A DNA stretch of 37,242 bases from assembly GCA_964388305.1 (NCBI GenBank), contig CAYMAA010000003.1:1-37242 (forward strand), read 5' to 3'. Below are positions 25,583-32,914 of this stretch, piece after piece. The notes beneath the pieces were generated by a model that saw only the letters and a program-made list of their open reading frames with translations, was not told the DNA's origin and made no database searches. The position numbers and the translations under genes were made by a program. The DNA comes from JAJQCI01 sp964388305 (lineage in GTDB: Bacteria > Bacillota > Clostridia > Lachnospirales > CAG-274). Position 1 is the stretch's first letter. The number at the start of each line of letters is the position of its first letter.

Positions 25583-26241
25583 AATAAATTCTTAATCACT
25601 CCCAAAATAAGCAAATGTACAGGATATATTAAATAATAATATTTTCCCCCAAAACTGCCTCTTTTTCCGTTGTAAAACATAATGGGAATAAAGCTTGCCG
25701 CACTGAAAAACCAAATTCCCGTATAATAACCGAAGGGTAATATGTACCTGCCCCACTTTACGGTAAATAAAACCGCCGTAACCAAGGCAATCTGCCGCTT
25801 TTGCCGGCATAAATAAAACAACCCCACAAGCAGCACTCCGTAAAACCCATAGTCCAAATCACAAAAGAAACATAAAACAAACAGCCACAACACCAAAACC
25901 GTTTTAAAAACAAGCCCATTAACTTCCTTAATAATGTAAATAAGCGCAGCGCCAAACCCAAGTGTCCATATAACATTCATATCCTTAATAAAATTAAAGC
26001 TGTAGCCAAAACAAAAATCGTAAACAGCCTCGCTTACTGCCGCTGCGCAAAAAAGCCTTAAAATGTACTTTTTTATACTCCTTGTTTTTTTGCACCCCTC
26101 TGCGGTAAAAAAGGCAAATGCGGTAAACGCAAACCTGCCTATAAACCTGAACCAACACGGCAGCACCTGCGGAAAAACCTCATAGCTATGGTCAAAAAAC
26201 ATACAAATATAAGCCAATGCCTTAATTATATTCCCTGTCAT
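25579..26241 (-). CDS. TraX-family membrane protein
   Basis: 220 residues with about seven or eight hydrophobic helices. The N-terminal IIKALAYICMFFDHSYE and C-terminal YYLIYPVHLLIL motifs are those of the TraX family, named for the F-pilin acetylase but common as a lone chromosomal gene in Bacillota, where the acyl acceptor is unknown. No conjugation genes are nearby, so a transfer role is unlikely here. AGGGAG precedes the ATG. Confidence 0.9.
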   Translation of the reverse strand: MTGNIIKALAYICMFFDHSYEVFPQVLPCWFRFIGRFAFTAFAFFTAEGCKKTRSIKKYILRLFCAAAVSEAVYDFCFGYSFNFIKDMNVIWTLGFGAALIYIIKEVNGLVFKTVLVLWLFVLCFFCDLDYGFYGVLLVGLFYLCRQKRQIALVTAVLFTVKWGRYILPFGYYTGIWFFSAASFIPIMFYNGKRGSFGGKYYYLIYPVHLLILGVIKNLL

Positions 26242-26272
26242 ACCATTTCTCCCTGCAATACTAATCTATCAT

Positions 26273-26301
26273 ACTATAACATTTTACACCAAAAAAAGCA
26301 A
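26273..26301 (-). promoter_or_regulatory. Probable promoter for TraX-DUF188
   Basis: Minus-strand TTGCTT (26296-26301) and TATAGT (26273-26278) with a 17-base spacer, about 30 bases before the ATG. The -35 matches the consensus only partly. The remaining gap to the plus-strand promoter at 26416 holds an inverted pair, AAAAGCT and AGCTTTT (about 26321-26378), with a loop of over 40 bases; I assign it no function. Confidence 0.55.
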
Positions 26302-26415
26302 GCAAATTGATAAAAATATAAAAAGCTAAGCCGAAAAATTGTATTGCCGTACCTGTTTTTTACGCAAACACAGCTTTTTTATATGCCAAGCAATCAGTCC
26401 GTATAAAAAAATATG

Positions 26416-26444
26416 TTGCAAAACTCCTATAATTATTATATAAT
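26416..26444 (+). promoter_or_regulatory. Sigma-A promoter for the copper-amine-oxidase-N-like gene
   Basis: TTGCAA (26416-26421) and TATAAT (26439-26444) with a 17-base spacer, giving a leader of about 65 bases before the GGAGG site. Confidence 0.8.
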
Positions 26445-26517
26445 GGAGTATGAAAGAGATTTGCATTTTTGTAATTGAATTTACAAATCACAAATTAGAA
26501 TTTTAGGAGGTAAAAAA

Positions 26518-27900
26518 ATGAAAAACAAATTAGCACTTATACTTGCCGCCGCTATGACTGTATCGGCTGTAGGCGTTAATGTCACTGCGGCAGAAGAATA
26601 TCCGCAGGTTACTGTTGTTATTAACGGGCAGGAACTTTCGTCGGATCAGCCGGCTGTTATTATTGACGGCAGAACAATGGTTCCCATGAGAGCTATAGGC
26701 GAAGCTCTTAATGTAGTTGTAAACTGGGAAAGCGACACAAAAACAGTTGTCTTTTCAAAGGACGGAACAACAGCTTCCATGATTGTGGGTTCAAAAGCGC
26801 TTATCGTTACGGACGGCTCTTCAACCCATACCGTCAGCATAGACTCCCCTGCTGTAATTATCAACAGCAGAACACTTGTTCCCGTAAGGTTTATTTCCGA
26901 AAACTTCGGAGCTACGGTGGATTGGAATAACTCTTCAAGAACAGTTACCATAACAGGCGCGGTTGAAGAGGAAAAACCCGAAACTATCGATCCTTCGGCA
27001 GTTGAAATAACAAAAACTCTTGCAAGCTCAGGCGAGGCTTGTGCGGATTATCTTAAAGATTATACCGGCGAAATGACTCAAAATCAGAAAGACAGATATG
27101 CCGAATACTGCAACTCGGTTGCTCAGTGCCACGTTGTTCTCGACTCGGCTTCACAGGCTTATACAGGCGATGATTTGTATAATATGAACGAAGCTCTCTA
27201 TGATGCTATTGACGGCTTTGACGAGCTTGCCGAAGAGCTTGGCATTGAAGATGAACTGGGCGATTACATAAGCGACCTTACAAACGGAAAGTTTACAAGC
27301 AGGCATATAAATCACACACATCACCACATCTCATCATCAACAAGCGACTTTAAAAACGAACTCTCTTCTGTAAAAAGCGAGCTTGCAACCTGCAAGAGCA
27401 AAAACAGAACGCTTCAGAGCATGGAAATGAGCTATGATCAGGCAAAATATTATGAGGAGCTTGTGGACAAGCTTAGCAGTGTCAGCGAAAATATAGACAG
27501 ATATGATACCGTCAGCGACTGTGAGAATGCTATTCAAACTCTTACAACCGTAGAGCAGGGTTTTGATGAACTCATTAACGATATTAACAGCTCCAATGAC
27601 GATGATGACGACAGCAGCTATAATAACAATAACAACAATAATAACAGTGATTTTAATACCACTCTTGCTGCCTTACAGGATCTTCTTGACGAGTGTGCGA
27701 CAAAAACAAATCATGTTTCAAACTACAGCTTAACCGATGAACAGTCAAAGTATTTGGAAGATATTCAAAATCAAATTGACTCCGTTCTCTCCGATGTAAA
27801 TGATTACACAACAGTTAAAGAGTGTAATGATGCAATCGAAACTCTTACGGCTGTAGAGCAAGGCTTGGATAACCTTCTTGATGAACTGCGTGAAGATTAA
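26518..27900 (+). CDS. Exported protein with copper-amine-oxidase N-like domain and helical repeats
   Basis: 460 residues with a cleavable signal peptide (about residues 1-25, ending VTAAEE). Residues about 30-145 carry two copies of the copper-amine-oxidase N-terminal fold (VIIDGRTMVPMRAIGEAL and VIINSRTLVPVRFISENFG), a domain common in Clostridia on secreted and wall-associated proteins without the oxidase. The remainder is predicted helical and acidic, with two homologous segments (YDTVSDCENAIQTLTTVEQG and YTTVKECNDAIETLTAVEQG) flanking an Asp-rich and poly-Asn linker near residues 360-375. Function is unknown; likely cell-surface. GGAGG precedes the ATG; a terminator follows. Confidence 0.88.
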   Translation: MKNKLALILAAAMTVSAVGVNVTAAEEYPQVTVVINGQELSSDQPAVIIDGRTMVPMRAIGEALNVVVNWESDTKTVVFSKDGTTASMIVGSKALIVTDGSSTHTVSIDSPAVIINSRTLVPVRFISENFGATVDWNNSSRTVTITGAVEEEKPETIDPSAVEITKTLASSGEACADYLKDYTGEMTQNQKDRYAEYCNSVAQCHVVLDSASQAYTGDDLYNMNEALYDAIDGFDELAEELGIEDELGDYISDLTNGKFTSRHINHTHHHISSSTSDFKNELSSVKSELATCKSKNRTLQSMEMSYDQAKYYEELVDKLSSVSENIDRYDTVSDCENAIQTLTTVEQGFDELINDINSSNDDDDDSSYNNNNNNNNSDFNTTLAALQDLLDECATKTNHVSNYSLTDEQSKYLEDIQNQIDSVLSDVNDYTTVKECNDAIETLTAVEQGLDNLLDELRED

Positions 27901-27934
27901 TAATAAAACAAAATAACATCTGAATAATTTAAAA

Positions 27935-27983
27935 GCAAAACCGTTTTTAATCGGCAGTATGCTGATTATAAAACGGTTTTTTG
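27935..27983 (+). terminator. Strong intrinsic terminator
   Basis: GCAAAACCGTTTT pairs with AAAACGGTTTT, and the stem continues inward through AATC/GATT and GCA/TGC around a GTA loop. The right arm ends in a T-run. Because the arms are A/T-flanked it could work in both directions. Confidence 0.88.
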
Positions 27984-28055
27984 CTGTAAAATCCGCCTTG
28001 CCCAACAAGCGTAGCTCAATAATTTGCAATAATGAAAAAAGTTTTGCGTTTAGGG

Positions 28056-28084
28056 TTGAAATTATAGTAAAAAAATGATAAAAT
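28056..28084 (+). promoter_or_regulatory. Sigma-A promoter for yebC
   Basis: TTGAAA (28056-28061) and TAAAAT (28079-28084) with a 17-base spacer. The predicted start near 28091 leaves a leader of about 87 bases containing a small GC-rich hairpin around 28131-28150. Confidence 0.75.
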
Positions 28085-28177
28085 GTGCTTAATGTATGCA
28101 AAACCCAAATAAAGCGGTGTTTTGAGGCAGCTTGCCCGCAGGCTAAGCTTGTTAATAAATTATTTAGGAGGAATATT

Positions 28178-28909
28178 ATGTCGGGCCATTCCAAATTTGC
28201 TAATATTAAACATAAAAAAGAAAAAAATGATGCGGCTAAGGGTAAAATTTTTACTGTTATAGGCAAGGAAATTGCCGTTGCCGTAAAGGCGGGAGGCGCC
28301 AATCCGGACTCTAACTCCAAGCTGAGAGATGTTATTGCCAAGGCAAAATCCAACAATATGCCTAACGATACAATCGAAAGAAGCATTAAAAAAGCCGCAG
28401 GCAACCTTAGCGCCGTAAATTATGAGTCCATAACCTACGAGGGCTACGGCCCCAAGGGTGTTGCCGTTATTGTGGAAACCCTTACGGATAACAAAAACCG
28501 TTCCGCCGCAAATGTGCGCGCGGCATTTACAAAGGGCGGCGGCAATATGGGTACAAACGGCTGTGTGGCCTTTATGTTTGATGAAAAAGGTCAGATAATT
28601 ATAGAAAAAGACGAGGATAACGAAATTGACGAGGAAGAGCTTATGATGGCAGCCTTGGATGCAGGTGCGGAGGACTTTTCCTCCGAGGATGACTGCTTTG
28701 AAATTATAACCTCTCCCGAGGACTTTTCCTCAGTAAGAGAGGCTCTCGAGGCGGCAGGCTATGAGTTTGCCACAGCAGAGATAACGATGATTCCTCAAAC
28801 CTATACCGCCCTTTCGGACGAAGATGACATTAAAAAAATGACAAAGCTTTTGGATATGCTTGATGAGGACGATGACGTCAAAAACGTATATCATAACTGG
28901 GAAGAATAA
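28178..28909 (+). CDS. yebC: YebC/PmpR-family protein
   Basis: 243 residues, the normal length. It begins MSGHSKFANIKHKKEKNDAAKGKIF, the diagnostic N-terminus (MSGHSKWxNI in most relatives), followed by GGANPDSNSKLRDVIAKA, MPNDTIERSIKKA, YEGYGPKGVAV and NGCVAFMFDEKG. Family members have been described as DNA-binding regulators and, more recently, as translation factors relieving ribosome stalling at proline stretches; sequence cannot decide between these. The ATG at 28178 is set by GGAGGAA upstream; an in-frame ATG 31 codons earlier lies in the leader. Single-gene unit. Confidence 0.95.
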   Translation: MSGHSKFANIKHKKEKNDAAKGKIFTVIGKEIAVAVKAGGANPDSNSKLRDVIAKAKSNNMPNDTIERSIKKAAGNLSAVNYESITYEGYGPKGVAVIVETLTDNKNRSAANVRAAFTKGGGNMGTNGCVAFMFDEKGQIIIEKDEDNEIDEEELMMAALDAGAEDFSSEDDCFEIITSPEDFSSVREALEAAGYEFATAEITMIPQTYTALSDEDDIKKMTKLLDMLDEDDDVKNVYHNWEE

Positions 28910-28918
28910 TAAAAATTT

Positions 28919-28950
28919 CCGCTCTTGATTTATCGGGAGCGGTTTATTTT
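28919..28950 (+). terminator. Intrinsic terminator after yebC
   Basis: CCGCTC (28919-28924) pairs with GAGCGG (28937-28942), followed by TTTATTTT. Confidence 0.78.
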
Positions 28951-28987
28951 ACGTTCAAATGCTTAAAGTTGAAAAATGCGATTTTTC

Positions 28988-29016
28988 TTGACATTATTCT
29001 TTATAAATGTTATATT
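28988..29016 (+). promoter_or_regulatory. Sigma-A promoter for the NhaC-type antiporter
   Basis: TTGACA (28988-28993) and TATATT (29011-29016) with a 17-base spacer, about 70 bases before the preferred start. Confidence 0.78.
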
Positions 29017-29089
29017 AAAATCATATTAATTTTTGTAGAATATGCTGTTGCGTATTCTTTGTAAGTTTTTTAAGAAAGAAGGTCTTAAA

Positions 29090-30754
29090 TTGAAAAAGAA
29101 AAGCATAATTTTTCTGCTGGTTGTTGCAATTATAGCAGTTGCAATGATTATTTTTTCCGTAAACACTCCGGGCACGGTAGATGCGGAAAGCTACACCCCT
29201 GCCGTATACTCCACGGCGTTTGCTCTTTTGCCGCCTGTTGTGGCAATTTGCCTTGCTCTTATAACAAAGGAGGTTTATTCCTCGCTGTTTATAGGTATTT
29301 TTGTGGCGGCTCTTTTATATGCCAACGGCAATTTTGAGCTTATGCTTAACACCATGCTCTATGCAAACACAGATGAAGGAGCAGGTTTAATTGTTAAATT
29401 GTCTGATACATATAATATGGGTATTTTGGTATTTTTGGTAATTTTGGGCATAATGGTTGCTCTTATGAACAAGGTAGGCGGCTCGGCGGCTTTCGGTCAG
29501 TGGGCGTCCACCCATATTAAAACAAAAGTGGGCGCTCAGTTTGCCACACTGGTGCTGGGTGTTCTCATTTTTGTGGACGATTACTTTAACTGCCTTACGG
29601 TAGGTTCGGTTATGCGTCCCGTTACGGACAGACACAACATTTCCCGTGCAAAGCTTGCTTATCTTATAGACGCAACAGCCGCTCCCGTGTGTATTATAGC
29701 GCCTGTTTCAAGCTGGGCGGCAGCTGTTACCTCTTCTGTACCCGAAGGACTTGATATAAACGGCTTTGCAATGTTTTTAAGCACAATTCCCTTTAATTTT
29801 TATGCGCTTTGCACTCTCCTTATGATGGTTGTTATAATCGGTCTTAAATTCGACTTCGGCCCTATGAAGCTCCACGAGGATAATGCTGCAAAGGGCGACC
29901 TTTTTACAACAGCGGCACGTCCTTACGGTGATATGGATGATGAAATTACAACTCCCAAGGGAAGAGTTATAGACCTTGTTTTCCCTGTTGCCGTTCTTAT
30001 AGTTTGCTGTATAATCGGTATGATTTATACAGGCGGCTTCTTCAGCGGAGAAAGCTTTATAAGCGCTTTTGCCAATGCGGATGCGCCAATGGGTCTTGTT
30101 ATAGGCAGTGTAATTACACTTGTTATAACATTCTGCTTCTATATGATTAGAGGAATTATGAGCTTTAAGGATTTTACAGACTGTATTCCCGAAGGCTTTA
30201 AAGCAATGGTTGCCCCAATACTCATTCTTGCCCTTGCGTGGACACTTTCCGGTATGACAGGTCTTTTAGGCGCAAAATTCTTTGTGAGAGATATTGTTGC
30301 AAACTCCGCAGGCGCTCTTCAAATGTTCCTGCCCGCAATCATATTCCTTGTGGCAATCTTTCTTGCGTTTTCCACAGGTACAAGCTGGGGTACATTCGCA
30401 ATTTTAATTCCTATTGTATGTAATGTTTTCGGAGCGGACGGTCAGCACGAAATGCTGGTTATCTCCATAGCTGCCTGCCTTTCAGGCGCAGTATGCGGCG
30501 ACCACTGCTCACCAATATCGGATACTACCATAATGGCGTCGGCAGGCGCTCATTCGGATCATGTAAACCATGTTTCCACACAGCTGCCATACGCAATACT
30601 GTCGGCGGCTGTTGCGTTTGTCGGCTATCTCCTTGCAGGTGTAATAGGCTATGTTGCAGGCAATTCCGTCGCATTGGCGGCTCTGCCTATAACACTGGTT
30701 CTCCTTGTGGCTGTTCTTGTAACAGTTAAAAAAGTTACCGCAAAGCAGGCATAA
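29090..30754 (+). CDS. NhaC-family Na+/H+ antiporter
   Basis: 554 residues, about 12 hydrophobic helices. Family motifs: VDDYFNCLTVGSVMRP, APVCIIAPVSSWAAAV, FSTGTSWGTFAILIP and GDHCSPISDTTIMASAGAH. It exchanges cytoplasmic Na+ (or an organic substrate in related members) for protons. The preferred start is a TTG at 29090 with GAAGG eight bases upstream, giving the usual short KKKSIIFLLV N-terminus; an ATG 16 codons upstream has no ribosome site. Single gene with its own promoter. No clear T-run terminator follows immediately; repeat element A at 30779 may serve. Confidence 0.9.
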   Translation: MKKKSIIFLLVVAIIAVAMIIFSVNTPGTVDAESYTPAVYSTAFALLPPVVAICLALITKEVYSSLFIGIFVAALLYANGNFELMLNTMLYANTDEGAGLIVKLSDTYNMGILVFLVILGIMVALMNKVGGSAAFGQWASTHIKTKVGAQFATLVLGVLIFVDDYFNCLTVGSVMRPVTDRHNISRAKLAYLIDATAAPVCIIAPVSSWAAAVTSSVPEGLDINGFAMFLSTIPFNFYALCTLLMMVVIIGLKFDFGPMKLHEDNAAKGDLFTTAARPYGDMDDEITTPKGRVIDLVFPVAVLIVCCIIGMIYTGGFFSGESFISAFANADAPMGLVIGSVITLVITFCFYMIRGIMSFKDFTDCIPEGFKAMVAPILILALAWTLSGMTGLLGAKFFVRDIVANSAGALQMFLPAIIFLVAIFLAFSTGTSWGTFAILIPIVCNVFGADGQHEMLVISIAACLSGAVCGDHCSPISDTTIMASAGAHSDHVNHVSTQLPYAILSAAVAFVGYLLAGVIGYVAGNSVALAALPITLVLLVAVLVTVKKVTAKQA

Positions 30755-30778
30755 GGCATATTGAGTTTTAATAAAATA

Positions 30779-30835
30779 CCGGTTATTCAGCCGAAGCAAA
30801 TTTCAGCCGAAAAATGCTAAAACCTGATTAATCAG
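30779..30835. repeat. Structured repeat element A
   Basis: Outer arms CCGGTTATTCAG (30779-30790) and CTGATTAATCAG (30824-30835) pair at 10 of 12 positions. The interior contains CCGAAGC, nine variable bases, then a 19-base core at 30807-30825 identical to element B. An inner stem TTTCAGC/GCTAAAA (one mismatch) is possible. It could act as a terminator for the NhaC-type gene or be a conserved RNA element. Confidence 0.7.
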
Positions 30836-30933
30836 CGATTTCTTAATTATGCAATTTGTATAAAAAACTTAAAAAAAATCTATATATTATAACAGCTTAT
30901 TACTGTATTATTAAAAAAAATTTTGAAAAAGCA

Positions 30934-30962
30934 TTGACATTTTGTTTAATATATGTTAGTAT
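30934..30962 (+). promoter_or_regulatory. Extended -10 promoter for the small RNA candidate
   Basis: TTGACA (30934-30939), 17-base spacer, TAGTAT (30957-30962) preceded by TGT (extended -10). The expected start at about 30969 coincides with the first base of hairpin 1. Confidence 0.75.
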
Positions 30963-30968
30963 GATATT

Positions 30969-31030
30969 GTTATAGGTACTCCCCATCAACCTATAACCGA
31001 TCAATTATACTTGATTGATCCTCTTTTTTT
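30969..31030 (+). ncRNA. Candidate small RNA of about 60 nt with C-rich loop
   Basis: Hairpin 1: GTTATAGGT (30969-30977) and ACCTATAAC (30989-30997), a perfect nine-base stem displaying the loop ACTCCCCATCA. Hairpin 2: GATCAAT (30999-31005) and ATTGATC (31014-31020), followed by CTC and seven T residues ending at 31030, an intrinsic terminator. No start codon with a ribosome site or meaningful reading frame fits inside. C-rich exposed loops in Bacillota small RNAs often pair with Shine-Dalgarno regions, so a post-transcriptional regulator is one idea. I do not recognise it as a named RNA family. Confidence 0.65.
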
Positions 31031-31038
31031 CATAATGG

Positions 31039-31070
31039 ACACACCCCATCAACCCGGGGTGTGTTTCATT
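31039..31070 (+). terminator. Second terminator-like hairpin repeating the CCCCATCAACC motif
   Basis: ACACACCCC (31039-31047) pairs perfectly with GGGGTGTGT (31056-31064) around an eight-base loop, followed by TTTCATTTT. CCCCATCAACC at 31044-31054 is an exact copy of the sequence at 30981-30991 in hairpin 1. It may be a fail-safe terminator or a third domain of a longer RNA. Confidence 0.7.
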
Positions 31071-31090
31071 TTATAAAAGTATAATAAATG

Positions 31091-31147
31091 CCGATTAATT
31101 CTCCGAAGCTGATTTTATCCGAAAAATGCTAAAACCTAATTAGTCGG
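31091..31147. repeat. Structured repeat element B
   Basis: Second copy of element A, same orientation, 312 bp downstream. CCGAAGC at 31103-31109 and the identical 19-base core at 31119-31137 have the same nine-base spacing. Outer arms GCCGATTAATT (31090-31100) and AATTAGTCGGC (31138-31148) pair at all 11 positions with one G.T. A T-run (CTCCTTTTT) follows on the plus strand. Confidence 0.75.
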
Positions 31148-31205
31148 CAGCTCCTTTTTATTATTTCAAAAATATTACATTTTAATTAAAATCATATTAA
31201 TATGG

Positions 31206-31234
31206 TTGAAATAGAATATATTGTTTGGTATAAT
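31206..31234 (+). promoter_or_regulatory. Sigma-A promoter for the epimerase-like gene
   Basis: TTGAAA (31206-31211) and TATAAT (31229-31234) separated by 17 bases, about 38 bases before the ATG. Confidence 0.8.
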
Positions 31235-31272
31235 AACCTTTAACGAAACTAATATTAAGATAGGGTGTTAAT

Positions 31273-32859
31273 ATGAAATATTTAGTTACTTTTTTTGCGG
31301 CTCTCACAATTTGTCTTTCTTTTTCAGCCGCAGTCAGCGCAAGACCTGCTTATGTGGGCATTAATACGGATACAACCGAAGAGCCGGAAACCGAAGCTGC
31401 CACGGAGGCGGTAACGGAAACCACCACAAGCTCTGTTCCCACAGATGAAAACGGCGAGCCTCTTATGGGCAAGGATCTTATATGCTATAACACTTTAAAA
31501 CGCTATTCCAAATGGGGCGCAAAGCCTGTAGAAGTAACCTACTCCGAGGAAGAAACCTCCGATGCCAATGCGCAAATTGCATCTAAAAGCTTTAGCTTTG
31601 CAAAGGGTGACAGCTTTACTTTAAAAAAATTCACCTTTAACACAGCCTCGGAACAACGCTACAGCGGAACAGTTTTTATTCCGGGAAATACAATAGCCAT
31701 AAGGGGTTTCCAAAAAAGCAAGGACGAGTGGTATTACACAACAAATTATAATAACGAGTTTCCCAAGGAAATACTTTTTATAGATACGGACTCATACCAT
31801 GCCGTTTTAGGCTTGCCTGCAGTTTATAAAAACAACAGCTTTGCCTACAACACACGCACAATAGTACCGGAAGAGGAACAGCCAATTAAAATAACTCAGG
31901 CTCCGGGTGGGTATACAATAACCTATACTTTCCCTCAAGACCCTCAGTATATTGGAGAAATGTGGGTATTGCAATCCGCAAACGAGCTTTTAAACTGGCA
32001 AAATCCCGATTATCTGAAGCTTATCCGTTTGGACTATGCTCAAACAAGGCGTCTTTGCTACGACGGCTATTATTTTGAGTGTCCCTCCACCTATACGCCA
32101 ACAGGGGAAAACGTAATTTACCGTCAGCCCTCTAATTATACAGGCGCATCTCTTATAAACTACAGCAATGTACCCGTTGCTTATGACTTAGGCTATATAA
32201 CAACCTACCTTTGCGCTCAAAACCAAAATGAAGCCGGCTTTTGGGCAACAGGCCCTCAGTCAGGCTGGCTTTTTAAGGATTTCGGCATTACAAATAATTT
32301 TTACGATACCCGTTTTAATACGGACTTCGCCTCCAACCTTATAGCTGCCTACAGGCTGTATTATGATGAATTCTTCTTAAAGGCTCTCCTTTCCTACGGC
32401 GACTTTTTTAATACCCACGCAGCCAATAACCATTACGAAACGGAAAACGGCGGCTGGCTTGTGGAGGACTACGGCGGTCAGGAGGGTTACAGACGTACTC
32501 ACTGCTCACTTAACCATCAGCTTGCGGAAATGGATGTTCTCTATAAAATTTCCTATATTACAAGTGTAAAAAGCTATAGAGAAACAGCCAATAATATGCT
32601 TAAAGGCATAGAAGATACAAGAGATGACTGGGTAATGGAAAATAATAACCTTGTATATGCTCTCCACTACACAGGGTCGGAAGCCTTGGTGGACTATCCT
32701 TACCTTACTTATAACGACCTTTACACAACACAGCAGATTTTAAGCACCTATTACCATACCACAAACGAAACCCTGGACTACCTTATGAAGTGTAAAAAAA
32801 TTTGGATGGACGAAAACAACATAACAGGCTATTATACAAATCAGCAGGTTGTAAATTAA
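31273..32859 (+). CDS. Exported protein with C5-epimerase-like C-terminal region
   Basis: 528 residues with a signal peptide (about 1-24, cleavage near VSARPA) and a Thr/Glu-rich low-complexity linker (about residues 35-65). From about residue 300 onward the sequence resembles the C-terminal (alpha/alpha)-barrel of D-glucuronyl C5-epimerases: GFWATGPQSGWLFKDFGI, NNFYDTRFNTDFASNLIAAY, ENGGWLVEDYGG and HCSLNHQLAEMDVLYKI. The middle part (YSGTVFIPGNTIAI to the EECPS-like region) looks beta-rich. A role in modifying an extracellular uronic-acid polysaccharide is possible but not shown; a related six-hairpin glycosidase is the alternative. The ribosome site (AGGGTG) is modest. Confidence 0.7.
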   Translation: MKYLVTFFAALTICLSFSAAVSARPAYVGINTDTTEEPETEAATEAVTETTTSSVPTDENGEPLMGKDLICYNTLKRYSKWGAKPVEVTYSEEETSDANAQIASKSFSFAKGDSFTLKKFTFNTASEQRYSGTVFIPGNTIAIRGFQKSKDEWYYTTNYNNEFPKEILFIDTDSYHAVLGLPAVYKNNSFAYNTRTIVPEEEQPIKITQAPGGYTITYTFPQDPQYIGEMWVLQSANELLNWQNPDYLKLIRLDYAQTRRLCYDGYYFECPSTYTPTGENVIYRQPSNYTGASLINYSNVPVAYDLGYITTYLCAQNQNEAGFWATGPQSGWLFKDFGITNNFYDTRFNTDFASNLIAAYRLYYDEFFLKALLSYGDFFNTHAANNHYETENGGWLVEDYGGQEGYRRTHCSLNHQLAEMDVLYKISYITSVKSYRETANNMLKGIEDTRDDWVMENNNLVYALHYTGSEALVDYPYLTYNDLYTTQQILSTYYHTTNETLDYLMKCKKIWMDENNITGYYTNQQVVN

Positions 32860-32874
32860 TAATAATTATAATAT

Positions 32875-32900
32875 CTCCGTACTAAGTGCGGAGTATTTTT
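32875..32900 (+). terminator. Intrinsic terminator between the epimerase-like gene and nth
   Basis: CTCCGTAC (32875-32882) pairs with GTGCGGAG (32886-32893) including one G.T pair, followed by TATTTTT. The nth ribosome site begins only a few bases later and no separate nth promoter is evident, so nth may depend on read-through. Confidence 0.8.
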
Positions 32901-32914
32901 CTGAGGAATATAAT

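Larger units (their letters stand above)
30755..31272. other. 518-bp structured non-coding region
   Basis: No coding sequence is seen. In order it contains repeat element A, an AT-rich stretch (30836-30933), a promoter, a two-hairpin small RNA candidate, a further hairpin with T-rich tail, repeat element B, and the promoter of the next gene. Each is listed separately. It is the longest gene-free stretch in the window. Confidence 0.8.

Noticed and set aside
25579..26241. TraX-like gene as sign of a conjugative element
   Set aside because: No relaxase, type IV secretion or integrase gene is near; lone TraX-family genes are common on Bacillota chromosomes.
26320..26381. Possible third copy of the A/B element or a terminator in the gap before the copper-amine-oxidase-N-like gene
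   Set aside because: It shares only AGCCGAAAAAT with element A, lacks the rest of the 19-base core and arms, and its own AAAAGCT/AGCTTTT stem would need a loop of over 40 bases.
28085..28177. N-terminal extension of YebC
   Set aside because: The upstream ATG lies at the end of the -10 region of the promoter, and MSGHSKF with a GGAGG site is the standard start.
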